From: JBBTDV01 sp038042605
GTDB lineage: Bacteria > Bdellovibrionota > UBA1018
NCBI GenBank assembly: GCA_964358645.1
Contig: CAYHPW010000068.1
Location: forward strand, 1-12,953
Length of the DNA stretch: 12,953 bases
Direction: 5' to 3'
Position numbers and translations under genes: made by a program. Numbering within the stretch: position 1 is the stretch's first letter; the number at the start of each line of letters is the position of its first letter. Below the pieces are notes generated by a model that saw nothing but the letters and a program-made list of their open reading frames with translations, ran no database searches and was not told the origin of the DNA. Of this stretch, positions 1-6,594 are shown one piece after another.

Positions 1-1851
1 GACCTGATACTTCACGAGCTATCGCATATGTGGTTCGGTGATCTGGTCACAATGCGCTGGTGGAACGGGCTGTGGCTTAACGAAAGCTTCGCGTCGTTCA
101 TGGCGACCCTGGCGCTTGATGAGGCTACGAACTTTCATGGAGCGTGGCAGGCGTTTTCCAGCATGAAGGAATGGGCTTACTGGGAGGATCAGCTTGTAAC
201 AACCCACCCAGTAGAAGGCCAAGTTGCGGACACGGATCACGCGCTCACAAATTTTGACGGAATAACTTACGGGAAAGGCGCGGCCGCCCTGAAACAACTT
301 CGTTTTTACCTCGGTCAGGATGACTTCAGGGAGGGGATCCAGCGGTACTTCCAGAAATACGCATTCAGGAACACCACGCTAGCAGACTTCATGAAAATGC
401 TTTCGGAAGCTTCTGGAAAGGACCTATCAAAGTGGCAGCATGCTTGGCTGCAGACAAGCGGCGTGGCAACGGTTAAAGCAAAGTGGAGCTGCCAGGTAAA
501 TGAAGCGAGGCTTAACTCAATTGACAGTTTCAAACTTTTGCACGAACTCCCGCAGCCATCGGATGGCAAAACGCTTACCCATAAAACACAGGTGGCACTT
601 TATTATTTCTCAGGACCAAATAAAAAAAATCTCTCAATAAAACCGCCACAGCCTGCCAGAGTGCAAGGTAAAAACCGCAATAAGCCAGCCCGCGGCCAGG
701 AAAATGACCCTGGCGTCGTCACATATTCCTCAGCCGAAACGGAAGTGCCCGCACTAATTGGCAAACCGTGCCCAGCTTTTGTCTTCCCGAACCATGATGA
801 CCATGACTATGTGAAGGTTGAACTTGATCCCGCAAGCTTGGGCGTCATATCAAAGAATCTGGCGGGAGTTGAGGACGCATTTGTACGACAGATGCTCTGG
901 CACACGCTCTGGCAGATGGTCGTGGATGGCAAGATGAGCGCCCTTGATTTCGCTGACACTGTTTTTGCGCATGTGAGTAAGGAGAAAAATACACGAATAC
1001 TCCAAAAGCTTTTTACTGCGCTTACGAGCAAATCCGCCAATAAGGCTTCGGTTCTTAAGTTCCTGCCAGACAACTTGCGCCCGCGTTTTCATGAAAAGCT
1101 CGAGAACTTCGTCTGGAAGGGCCTTTCCTCATCGCCCCCAGGGAGTGATCTTCAATTGATATGGTATAAGGCTTATCTGGACAGCGCTTTCAGCACGCGT
1201 GCACTTGAGTTCCTTAAAAACCTGCTTTCAGATCGTGCAAAACTTCCTGGTTTCAAGGTCGAACGCGAACGACGGTGGGAAATCATCAGCGCACTGGCAC
1301 GAAATGGCACCACAGGCGTGCAAGAGTTGATAGCCAAAGAACTCGTTGCTGACGCGACTGACATAGGCAAACGCGCGGCCATTTCTGCCGAAGCAGCCAT
1401 GCCTGATGCTTCGGTAAAAAAACAGTGGTTAACGAAAATGCTGAACTATACTCAGGCCAATCCTGAAATCCCAATCGCAAAACTACGCGAAGCCATGTGG
1501 TCCTTTCAGCTCGTGGGGCAGGAGGATCTTATCACCGCCACGGTGGATGAGTACTTTAACACCATCACGAAAATAGCTAATGGCGCTAATAGCAATGATG
1601 AAGAGTTTCTAGCGTATTTCACAAACAGCATGTTCCCATCGCTATGTAGCCAGGTTATCGTCCAAAAAACCAGTGCCGCGCTGGAGGCGGAAGCAAAGCT
1701 TCCCGCCCAGGTGGTCAAAATACTGAAGATTAAACGGCAGGAGGAAGAACGTTGCATAAGAGCGCGGGCGAAAGCGGCTGAACGGCAAGCACCAAGCCAA
1801 CCAGCATCGCCCCCTCCTTCTACCCCTTCAGCCACCCCTTCGGCGAGTTAG
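1..1851 (+). CDS. M1 family zinc metallo-aminopeptidase, 5' partial
   Basis: The reading frame is open from base 1, so the N-terminal domain lies outside the window; 616 residues are visible. It removes N-terminal amino acids from peptides. The M1 zinc site is complete: HELSH at bases 13-27 (both His ligands and the catalytic Glu) and, after 18 residues, the third ligand Glu in NESFA (codon 82-84), followed by the usual W-rich context (MRWWNGLWLNE). The Tyr of ITYGKG (codon 268-270) sits where the M1 transition-state Tyr is found. The long helical part from about residue 240 (VFPNHDDHDYVKVELD, then FPSLCSQ and a RCIRARAKA end) matches the ERAP1-C-like domain of this family. The last 25 or so residues are an unusual Pro/Ser/Thr/Ala-rich tail. 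It resembles the ERAP/Streptomyces PepN branch, but without the N-terminus I give no symbol. Stop is TAG; 159 bases separate it from the next gene. Confidence 0.93.
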   Translation, partial: DLILHELSHMWFGDLVTMRWWNGLWLNESFASFMATLALDEATNFHGAWQAFSSMKEWAYWEDQLVTTHPVEGQVADTDHALTNFDGITYGKGAAALKQLRFYLGQDDFREGIQRYFQKYAFRNTTLADFMKMLSEASGKDLSKWQHAWLQTSGVATVKAKWSCQVNEARLNSIDSFKLLHELPQPSDGKTLTHKTQVALYYFSGPNKKNLSIKPPQPARVQGKNRNKPARGQENDPGVVTYSSAETEVPALIGKPCPAFVFPNHDDHDYVKVELDPASLGVISKNLAGVEDAFVRQMLWHTLWQMVVDGKMSALDFADTVFAHVSKEKNTRILQKLFTALTSKSANKASVLKFLPDNLRPRFHEKLENFVWKGLSSSPPGSDLQLIWYKAYLDSAFSTRALEFLKNLLSDRAKLPGFKVERERRWEIISALARNGTTGVQELIAKELVADATDIGKRAAISAEAAMPDASVKKQWLTKMLNYTQANPEIPIAKLREAMWSFQLVGQEDLITATVDEYFNTITKIANGANSNDEEFLAYFTNSMFPSLCSQVIVQKTSAALEAEAKLPAQVVKILKIKRQEEERCIRARAKAAERQAPSQPASPPPSTPSATPSAS

Positions 1852-1884
1852 AGATTCAGGTTAGGGGCGAAAAAGTATCAATTC

Positions 1885-1903
1885 TTGAACAAAAATAGTT
1901 CAA
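1885..1903. repeat. Short inverted repeat after the aminopeptidase gene
   Basis: TTGAAC and GTTCAA are exact 6-base arms around a 7-base AT-rich centre, 34 bases after the aminopeptidase stop. There is no following T-run, so it is a poor intrinsic terminator. It could equally be a small operator upstream of the lipoprotein gene, or chance. Confidence 0.25.
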
Positions 1904-2000
1904 TAATGCCTTGGTGAAATTCTATGATGAAAAACTATACGCTCTTGTCAGTCTGAATCCTGGGTGATTAAATATCAACATAACGTAATAACGCCGGAAT

Positions 2001-2006
2001 GGGGAT
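2001..2006 (+). promoter_or_regulatory. Ribosome binding site deciding the lipoprotein start
   Basis: GGGGAT lies 4 bases before the ATG at 2011. An in-frame ATG at 1999 overlaps this purine run and has no comparable site of its own. The 2011 start also gives a normal lipoprotein signal peptide beginning Met-Arg-Lys-His. Confidence 0.45.
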
Positions 2007-2010
2007 ATAC

Positions 2011-3012
2011 ATGAGGAAGCACTGGTCAGATTTTTGTGTTATTTCAGTTTCAGTAGTAAATTCGGTTTTCATGGCAGCATCGTGCGGGAAAAATACGTCA
2101 AACTCTGGCGCCGGGATACCGCTCGTCGAGCCTCCGGTAACCAAAGCTACGCCAGCGGGACTCGTTTCGTCGGCCGCACTGCTTCAGTTTTTATCAGAAG
2201 ATAAAATCGGGATTCTGAGCCTTGACATTAGCGAGGTTAAGAGCCGTTTCTTCTCTGCAGGCCCGACTGAGATCAAGAATCTCTTGAAGAGCATCGACTC
2301 CAGGGTTGACGAAATCAACACCAGATCCAAGGAATCCACTCATGATTGCTTATCGACGACCCCGGTGGAGCAGACTTATACTGTTTTTGGCCAGTCACAA
2401 ACGGTGTACTTCCAATGCTATGACATTTTCGGCGACGGCAGCGGCGGAATGCTGTTCGGCAAAAAAGGGGACAGCTGGTACTTATACACGAATGTTGGGC
2501 AGGGACGTGGATTGGCAGTGGTAGCACCGATTTCAGGCAGTTCCGGTGATTACACAGTGGAATCATGGATAAGTGTTGGTCAGGAGAATACTCCCTCTTG
2601 TAGCTCCACGTGGTATGGATGCTCATATGGCGTGATTCACCTCAAGGCGAATTCGGCCACCAAGGCGATCGAAATGACGGTAGCCGGCACCGGCTTTGGC
2701 TACTGTGGGGCTCATCTTAAAAGTGAGGGAACCAATCTTTACGTCAAAGGCTCGTCTGGCGGTATGAATATCGACGGAACATCATGGAATTGCTCAACCA
2801 CTGACACGGTATGCACGCTTTCAAGCAGCACAGCTATAAGCGGCTCATGCACAGCTATCGGTGATTCAAGCTTTGAGCTCCAAACACTCGGTGTTACCGG
2901 GTCGTCGACCTTTGGAACTGGGATCACGCTTGATGGCAGCGCCACCGATAGCCTCCACTTCGGCCCGTCCGTAAGCGGCTTAAGCGCCATAATTGGCGTC
3001 ACAAAGTTCTGA
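2011..3012 (+). CDS. Cysteine-rich outer-membrane lipoprotein of unknown function
   Basis: 333 residues. The signal peptide is basic (MRKH), then hydrophobic, and ends in MAASC, so Cys25 is the predicted lipidated residue; the following Gly (not Asp) suggests sorting to the outer membrane. A Ser/Gly/Pro-rich linker (about 26-55) leads to a helical stretch (about 60-105), then a Gly/Ser/Thr-rich, probably beta-rich body. After the lipidated Cys there are eight more cysteines (HDC, FQC, PSC, YGC, GYC, WNC, TVC, GSC), an even number that suits disulfides in an exported protein. No catalytic motif is visible and I do not recognise the family. An alternative start at 1999 would add four residues. 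It is convergent with the small secreted protein gene that follows, 49 bases away, with no clear terminator between them. Confidence 0.75.
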   Translation: MRKHWSDFCVISVSVVNSVFMAASCGKNTSNSGAGIPLVEPPVTKATPAGLVSSAALLQFLSEDKIGILSLDISEVKSRFFSAGPTEIKNLLKSIDSRVDEINTRSKESTHDCLSTTPVEQTYTVFGQSQTVYFQCYDIFGDGSGGMLFGKKGDSWYLYTNVGQGRGLAVVAPISGSSGDYTVESWISVGQENTPSCSSTWYGCSYGVIHLKANSATKAIEMTVAGTGFGYCGAHLKSEGTNLYVKGSSGGMNIDGTSWNCSTTDTVCTLSSSTAISGSCTAIGDSSFELQTLGVTGSSTFGTGITLDGSATDSLHFGPSVSGLSAIIGVTKF

Positions 3013-3061
3013 CCGCACAGGCAGGCTAGCGCTGACCTTTGTGATTGCGAAGCCGTAGAGG

Positions 3062-3523
3062 CTAATTTCTTGAGTTTTTATTTACCCAGGGCAAGCAGTA
3101 ACCTACCCACTTACCGTCAGTGAAGTAAGCGTAGCCATAGAACCACCGCAAATGATCCTGTTGAGATGTAAAATAAGCTTCGTTAGCGTAATTCGTGCCC
3201 AAAGAGGAGTTGATCGAGTAGCACCATCCCGTGACTTTGATCCAGCCCTCGGCGACGTTAGAATAAGTCTCGCTTTTTAACCCATTGAGTTCGGCAATTC
3301 CTTTTTCATCAGCTTTAAAATGAATAGCGGTGATTTCCTTCAGCAGATCTACGGTGATCACAGCCACAGTTTGATGAAGGTCGACCTCTTTTATTCCAGT
3401 CGCAATCGGTTTTGGCGCGATTCCGATCAGATCCCAAGTAATGGCAAATGAAGACGAAGAAAGTAGACCCAAAAGGAGCCCAGCTATGAGTGGGAAACAT
3501 CTGAGAATTCTGTTAGCGTTCAT
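3062..3523 (-). CDS. Small secreted protein of unknown function
   Basis: 153 residues from the ATG at 3523. An ATG 30 bases upstream is in frame, but the 3523 start gives a textbook signal peptide: MNANRILR, a Leu/Gly-rich core, then SSSSFA with predicted cleavage after Ala27. AGGT lies about 9 bases upstream as a weak ribosome site. The mature part starts ITWDLIGIAPKP. A middle section (KEVDLHQTVAVITVDLLKE) looks like alternating strand and helix. The last 55 residues are rich in Trp, Tyr and Phe, with two cysteines (GWCYSI and VGYCLPW) that could form one disulfide. Only the signal peptide is recognisable; no enzyme motif was seen. Periplasmic or extracellular location is inferred. Confidence 0.65.
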   Translation of the reverse strand: MNANRILRCFPLIAGLLLGLLSSSSFAITWDLIGIAPKPIATGIKEVDLHQTVAVITVDLLKEITAIHFKADEKGIAELNGLKSETYSNVAEGWIKVTGWCYSINSSLGTNYANEAYFTSQQDHLRWFYGYAYFTDGKWVGYCLPWVNKNSRN

Positions 3524-3701
3524 AGCACAAGACCTACCACAGACGGACAGCAATTACTATGCGGCAACCGATCCAGCGCTAGGGTTTTGTGTAGCGAGCG
3601 TACGCTGCGATGGTAGATGTGCGTGTAGTGAATGTGCATATGTTTTGGAGAGGACGCAAATTCATCGAGCGAGATTTTCTGTGTAGCCCGGATTTCAGAT
3701 A

Positions 3702-3728
3702 GAAAAAATAGTAACAAGCTATTTTTTC
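3702..3728. repeat. Perfect 10-bp inverted repeat, AT-rich
   Basis: GAAAAAATAG (3702-3711) and CTATTTTTTC (3719-3728) are exact reverse complements around a 7-base spacer (TAACAAG). It could form an AT-rich hairpin or be a protein site. It is not next to the end of any gene, so a terminator role is not obvious; it may be left over from a lost gene or element. Confidence 0.5.
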
Positions 3729-3789
3729 CTGCGTTTTTTCTGTAATTTTTGTCTTGACAGTATTTCAATATAAAATGTGGAAAATATCT

Positions 3790-3818
3790 TTAGCAATAAG
3801 AAGCCTATGTATTATACT
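3790..3818 (+). promoter_or_regulatory. Possible sigma70-type promoter before the HNH remnant
   Basis: TTAGCA (3790-3795) and TATACT (3813-3818) are 17 bases apart, four and five matches to the respective consensus hexamers, 28 bases before the ATG at 3846. In such AT-rich DNA the match may be chance. Confidence 0.2.
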
Positions 3819-3845
3819 CGTATAAATTTATAATCTCCCTTAAGC

Positions 3846-4525
3846 ATGCAATATAATGCTACCCATCCCCGAGAAAGCTTCACAAAAAAACGTATGATAT
3901 ACTTGCGGGAAAAGGACAACCGCCGCAAAGAGGAAGGAAGAGTAAAACTAGACTTAAGCCACAAACAAGGCGTGGTTCAATCAATGATTGGGAAATCTAC
4001 AAGAGAATGTGAAAGAAAGATTGCGGAAAGATTCCCTGAATCAGCGGTGCCGCCAGACCAGAGTATTAGCAAATGACAATACTCTTATTCAATTTACGGC
4101 AGATAAAACTCTTATTGAAAAGTTAGAAAAGCTAAGAGGTCTTCTTGCGCACAAGAGCTTTGATGGAAATTACGCAAAGCTATTTGAAATCCTTGCTGAC
4201 ATTGCGTTAAAGAAGCTTAATCCTGGGATGAGGTCCGAGCGAAGACCTAAGCCCCGTATGCCTAAGCCACACATAGAGGATCAGAAACCGGATTATGATG
4301 TAACAGTGCCCGATGCGGTAGTTATACATAACACAGCACCGCTTCAACCTTCTTCGCCCCAAGCATTCACCCCCACAGCGCAGATTTTTCCAACGTTGGA
4401 AAAAAATGACGCATCATTATTTGCAACAATAAAAATGCAAAGTTCTATGCAGAAAACGCCACCCACGCCAGAAGCACCAATCGCCTTTGACACCAACTCT
4501 CGCAGCGCCAACTCCCGCTATATCC
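3846..4525 (+). pseudogene. HNH endonuclease gene remnant: frameshifted, both ends missing
   Basis: Two overlapping frames together read as the middle of the HNH endonuclease family common in Bdellovibrio relatives. Frame one (to the stop at 4074-4076) gives EEGRVKLDLSHKQ then KSTRECERKIAERFPESAVPPDQ. The next frame continues RVLANDNTLIQFTADK, LIEKLEKLRGLLAHK, YAKLFEILADIALKKLNPG, a variable Pro-rich linker, and NSRYI at about 4510-4523. Intact members then enter the HNH nuclease domain; here the sequence changes abruptly and no HNH residues follow. The roughly 100-residue N-terminal helical region of the family is also absent. Switching frame near 4060-4063 restores the family reading and corresponds to loss of two bases (an AG unit in AGAG). 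Family assignment is from recalled consensus. The protein cannot be a working nuclease. Confidence 0.65.
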
Positions 4526-4889
4526 GGCCATATTTTTTACCGCGAAGGCCGGGAAGTATACCGAGATGGAATATTGTTCCCAGGTACAATTTTACTGGGT
4601 GACGCTGAGGAAGAATAAATCCACTGGGACGTCCATCCAGATAAGCCATCAGCCACCAACTAGGATCAAAATCGGAGCCAGCCAAATCAATCAATTCTTT
4701 TAGCAGCTCTTCATGGGAAATATCCTGATCATCCCTGGAGAGCGAGCTTCCAATTATAGCCTCAAACAGTTGACCTAATCTTGAGATGCCATCCTCGGTT
4801 ACAGAGCGATAGATGAAAGGATCCTGGTAAGGGGAGACGTAATTCAACAGTTCCCGCTCAACGAATTGCTTTTCAAATTGCATCTTCAT
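4518..4889 (-). pseudogene. GNAT acetyltransferase gene, truncated in the acetyl-CoA motif
   Basis: 123 residues from the ATG at 4889. The C-terminal half reads as a GNAT domain: WWLMAYLDGRPSGFILPQ (strand pair and turn), GTIFHLGILPGLRGKKYGR (motif A strand and pyrophosphate-binding loop of the form RGxxxG). It ends two residues later at a TAG formed at the join with the HNH remnant. The helix after the loop, motif B and the last strands, some 50 or more residues, are missing, so acetyl-CoA binding should be lost. The N-terminal 70 residues look typical and may be complete. The start lies a few bases from the transposase remnant on the opposite strand, so its promoter may also be lost. Confidence 0.6.
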
Positions 4890-4894
4890 CAGCC

Positions 4895-5242
4895 TTGAAC
4901 AAAAATAAACTTCCTTCCGATATTAAAGCAGCCCCCGAAGTTATTCGAAAAGACGACATGGCTGATAACTTCATCGCTGACAAAGGCTACAACTCGGAAG
5001 AAATCCGCCAACAAGCACGAAGCCGGGGAATGAATCCCGTTATTCCGAGGAAATCCAATAGTAAAAAGACCAACCCAGAGTTCGACTCCTTCCCCTATAA
5101 AATGCGCCACATTGTGAAAAATCTCTTCGCCAGGCTCAAGCATTATCGCAGTATCGCTACTCGATTTGAAAAACTGGCACGCAACTTCAGGGGTATTGTT
5201 TATCTAGCTTGTTCTATGATCTGGGTCAAGGTGGGGAAATGA
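4895..5242 (+). mobile_element. IS5-family transposase remnant, C-terminal third
   Basis: The frame is open from 4817, but family resemblance begins at about 4915 (DIKAAPEVI) and runs to the natural C-terminus: IADKGYNSEEIRQQARSRG, NPVIPRKSNSKK, LFARLKHYRSIATRFEKLARNF, YLACSMIWVKV. This is the DDE_Tnp_1-type end of an IS5 transposase. The Asp of ADKGY matches the second catalytic Asp. The catalytic Glu of the usual V-E-R-x-F is Lys (AAA at 5117-5119), one transition from GAA. The N-terminal two thirds, with the first catalytic Asp, are absent, and I see no terminal inverted repeats or target duplication. It begins about where the opposed GNAT gene starts. It is an inactive fossil; the first codon listed (TTG) is just the first possible start. 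Confidence 0.8.
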
Positions 5243-5332
5243 CAACTACGCGCTCAGCCAAATTCAAAACACGCCCTAAAATTAAGTTTATCACTGGTCT
5301 TTTTAAGAAATATGCTTTTTTAAAACATCGAC

Positions 5333-5851
5333 TTACCTTACATCCCGATCCATCACGGTCTGACGGCCAGCTGCTTGCGCGTTCTGTATCGCACGATCAC
5401 ACCACCGGCGGATATATCGTGAAATGGCGTAACTTACGGCATCTGAGGTGTTCATGCCGGCACGTTGGCGGATATAATCTTTCATCTTTGAAACCACCAC
5501 CAGCACTTCTTCCTCAACCGCCGGAACAACGAGTGCCACCGGCTTGGCTGGTGCCGGAGCGGGCTTGACCTGTACCGAAGCTGATTTGTAGCTTACCTCC
5601 TTAGCTTCCGCGCTTTTCTTTGCAGCCTCGAATTCAACTTGCGTAGGAGATCTTCTTTCAAACGCACCCGCGTCCCTATGATTTAACACAGGAACATGAG
5701 CATCAAAACAATCCACGCTGCAAAAAATCAATCCAGTCCGTTGCCTATTACATGTCGACACGCTACAAACCCAATATACTTTAGAAAACGCGATTGGTTT
5801 CTTGCAGCTAGTACACTTCCGCCAATATGTGGGAGAAACAGTTTCTATCAT
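5333..5851 (-). CDS. Zinc-finger protein with C-terminal histone fold
   Basis: 172 residues, ATG at 5851. Residues 13-58 carry a Cys/His cluster: C13-x2-C16, C29-x4-C34, C44-x3-C48, then H52 and H58, enough for two zinc ions; CSVDCFDAH resembles MYND/HIT-type fingers. Residues 68-115 are a charged, then Ala/Pro/Lys-rich linker. Residues 117-171 align by eye with archaeal histones: short helix VSKMKDYIRQRAG, NTSDAVSYAISRYIRRW into a long helix ending AIQNAQAAGRQ, then TVMDRDV. The AGR-x-T and final Asp (R163, D170) match the Arg-Asp pair that staples the fold. The third helix is almost absent, as the protein ends one residue after DV. Likely a DNA-binding or chromatin-type protein; I recall similar proteins in delta-type bacteria. 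No strong ribosome site is visible. Divergent from the cytochrome gene across 144 bases. Confidence 0.8.
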   Translation of the reverse strand: MIETVSPTYWRKCTSCKKPIAFSKVYWVCSVSTCNRQRTGLIFCSVDCFDAHVPVLNHRDAGAFERRSPTQVEFEAAKKSAEAKEVSYKSASVQVKPAPAPAKPVALVVPAVEEEVLVVVSKMKDYIRQRAGMNTSDAVSYAISRYIRRWCDRAIQNAQAAGRQTVMDRDVR

Positions 5852-5874
5852 GCATCTGATCTTACTGTGCGCTT

Positions 5875-5891
5875 CTGATTTTTACAATCAG
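5875..5891. repeat. 6-bp inverted repeat in the histone-fold gene leader
   Basis: CTGATT and AATCAG flank 5 bases, 24-40 bases upstream of the histone-fold start. It may be a hairpin in its mRNA leader or a small operator; chance is possible. Confidence 0.25.
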
Positions 5892-5925
5892 CACTGAGTG
5901 GCGAAACATGGTTTGGGTTACACAG

Positions 5926-5944
5926 TAAAACCGCGGCGGTTTTA
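5926..5944. promoter_or_regulatory. Perfect 19-bp palindrome between divergent genes, candidate operator
   Basis: TAAAACCGC and GCGGTTTTA are exact 9-base arms about a single central G. The site is 51 bases before the cytochrome start and 74 bases before the histone-fold start, the position expected of an operator controlling one or both divergent genes. As RNA it could fold only with a 5-base loop, and no gene ends here, so a terminator is unlikely. The binding protein is unknown. Confidence 0.45.
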
Positions 5945-5981
5945 TAGTGCACTTTATGCTTTATTTGTTTAAAAATTTTTG

Positions 5982-5995
5982 GTACCAGCCGGTAC
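5982..5995 (+). repeat. Short inverted repeat abutting the cytochrome start codon
   Basis: GTACC and GGTAC flank AGCC and end immediately before the ATG at 5996. If it folds in the mRNA, it occupies the ribosome-binding position, where no proper Shine-Dalgarno sequence is seen. Confidence 0.3.
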
Positions 5996-6481
5996 ATGAG
6001 AACATTAAAAAACATTTCATTCCTGTCTATTGCGTTAGTTAACGTAATATTTCTTTGTGGATTTGGAGCTAAGCCTACGATCACTTTCGACCACTCCAAG
6101 CATATCAATGAAGTTGGGGTGGGCTGTGCAACTTGCCACCCTGATGGCGCAGCTGATCTTCCGGATATGCCCGGAATGGATACATGCAAGGAATGCCACG
6201 AGGGCGTATCCGCTCCAGCTGGCTCTTCTCAGTGCTACACATGCCATACAGATAAAGATTACAAAATCGTGCGCACGCGTGATTTGATAAAAAGGCAGGG
6301 GCTACACGGGTTCGTCCACAAACAGCATATGCAAGCAGCACAAAAATGCACCCAATGCCATACACAGATTCTTAAAAGTACAAACTCAAGCAACAACAAC
6401 TACCCTGTAATGAGCAATTGCACATCTTGCCACTCAACATCTAGCAATGAGTGCAGCATGTGCCACGGTCAAAGTCGGTAA
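5996..6481 (+). CDS. Exported hexaheme c-type cytochrome, duplicated triheme module
   Basis: 161 residues with a Sec signal peptide (MRTLKNIS, hydrophobic core, cleavage near GFGA at about 25). Six CxxCH sites bind covalent heme: CATCH 44-48, CKECH 64-68, CYTCH 80-84, CTQCH 118-122, CTSCH 142-146, CSMCH 153-157. The protein is two similar halves: each begins F-x-H-x-x-H (F31-H36, F106-H111), then three CxxCH sites, with a P-x-M element before the second. That F-H-H plus three-heme pattern is like cytochrome c7 of delta-type bacteria, so this is probably a tandem c7-like periplasmic electron carrier. Non-motif histidines that could act as sixth ligands are H33, H36, H104, H108 and H111, one fewer than six. 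No partner oxidoreductase is nearby. Heme attachment would need cytochrome c maturation genes elsewhere. Confidence 0.9.
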   Translation: MRTLKNISFLSIALVNVIFLCGFGAKPTITFDHSKHINEVGVGCATCHPDGAADLPDMPGMDTCKECHEGVSAPAGSSQCYTCHTDKDYKIVRTRDLIKRQGLHGFVHKQHMQAAQKCTQCHTQILKSTNSSNNNYPVMSNCTSCHSTSSNECSMCHGQSR

Positions 6482-6541
6482 TAAGACACGCGAAAACTCG
6501 ATACTTCTCGGGATGGTATTGGTGATTAGAGCATAAAATTC

Positions 6542-6585
6542 CTGTTCGGAATCATGAACAGCGAAATCATACTGTTTTTCAACAG
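6542..6585. terminator. Paired small hairpins between convergent genes, possible terminator
   Basis: CTGTTC/GAACAG (6542-6561, 8-base loop) is followed by CTGTT/AACAG (6572-6585). On the minus strand the second has a GAAA tetraloop, 10 bases after the transporter stop. The arms share CTGTT/AACAG, so alternative pairings exist. Stems are short and the T-runs weak, hence low confidence, but the place between convergent genes fits. Confidence 0.3.
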
Positions 6586-6594
6586 CGTACAAAT

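Larger units (their letters stand above)
3524..3845. other. Gene-free AT-rich intergenic stretch
   Basis: No convincing gene on either strand. Open frames here are short and lack start signals or family resemblance. The stretch holds the upstream region of the small secreted protein (minus strand), a perfect 10-bp inverted repeat, and AT-rich DNA with promoter-like hexamers just before the HNH remnant. Base composition becomes sharply AT-rich from about 3700, marking entry into the decayed region. Confidence 0.5.

Noticed and set aside
3441..3686. Open frame of 81 codons on the plus strand
   Set aside because: Overlaps the signal-peptide end of the minus-strand secreted protein and shows no recognisable features.
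3754..3759. TTGACA, a perfect -35 hexamer
   Set aside because: No -10-like hexamer at 16-18 bases; the nearest TATAAA is only 9 bases away.
5209..5568. Open frame of 119 codons on the plus strand
   Set aside because: It starts inside the transposase remnant and runs antisense to the histone-fold gene, whose zinc and histone motifs make the minus strand the real coding strand.
5848..6189. Open frame of 113 codons on the minus strand
   Set aside because: Antisense to the cytochrome, whose six CxxCH motifs and signal peptide are decisive; no family features of its own.
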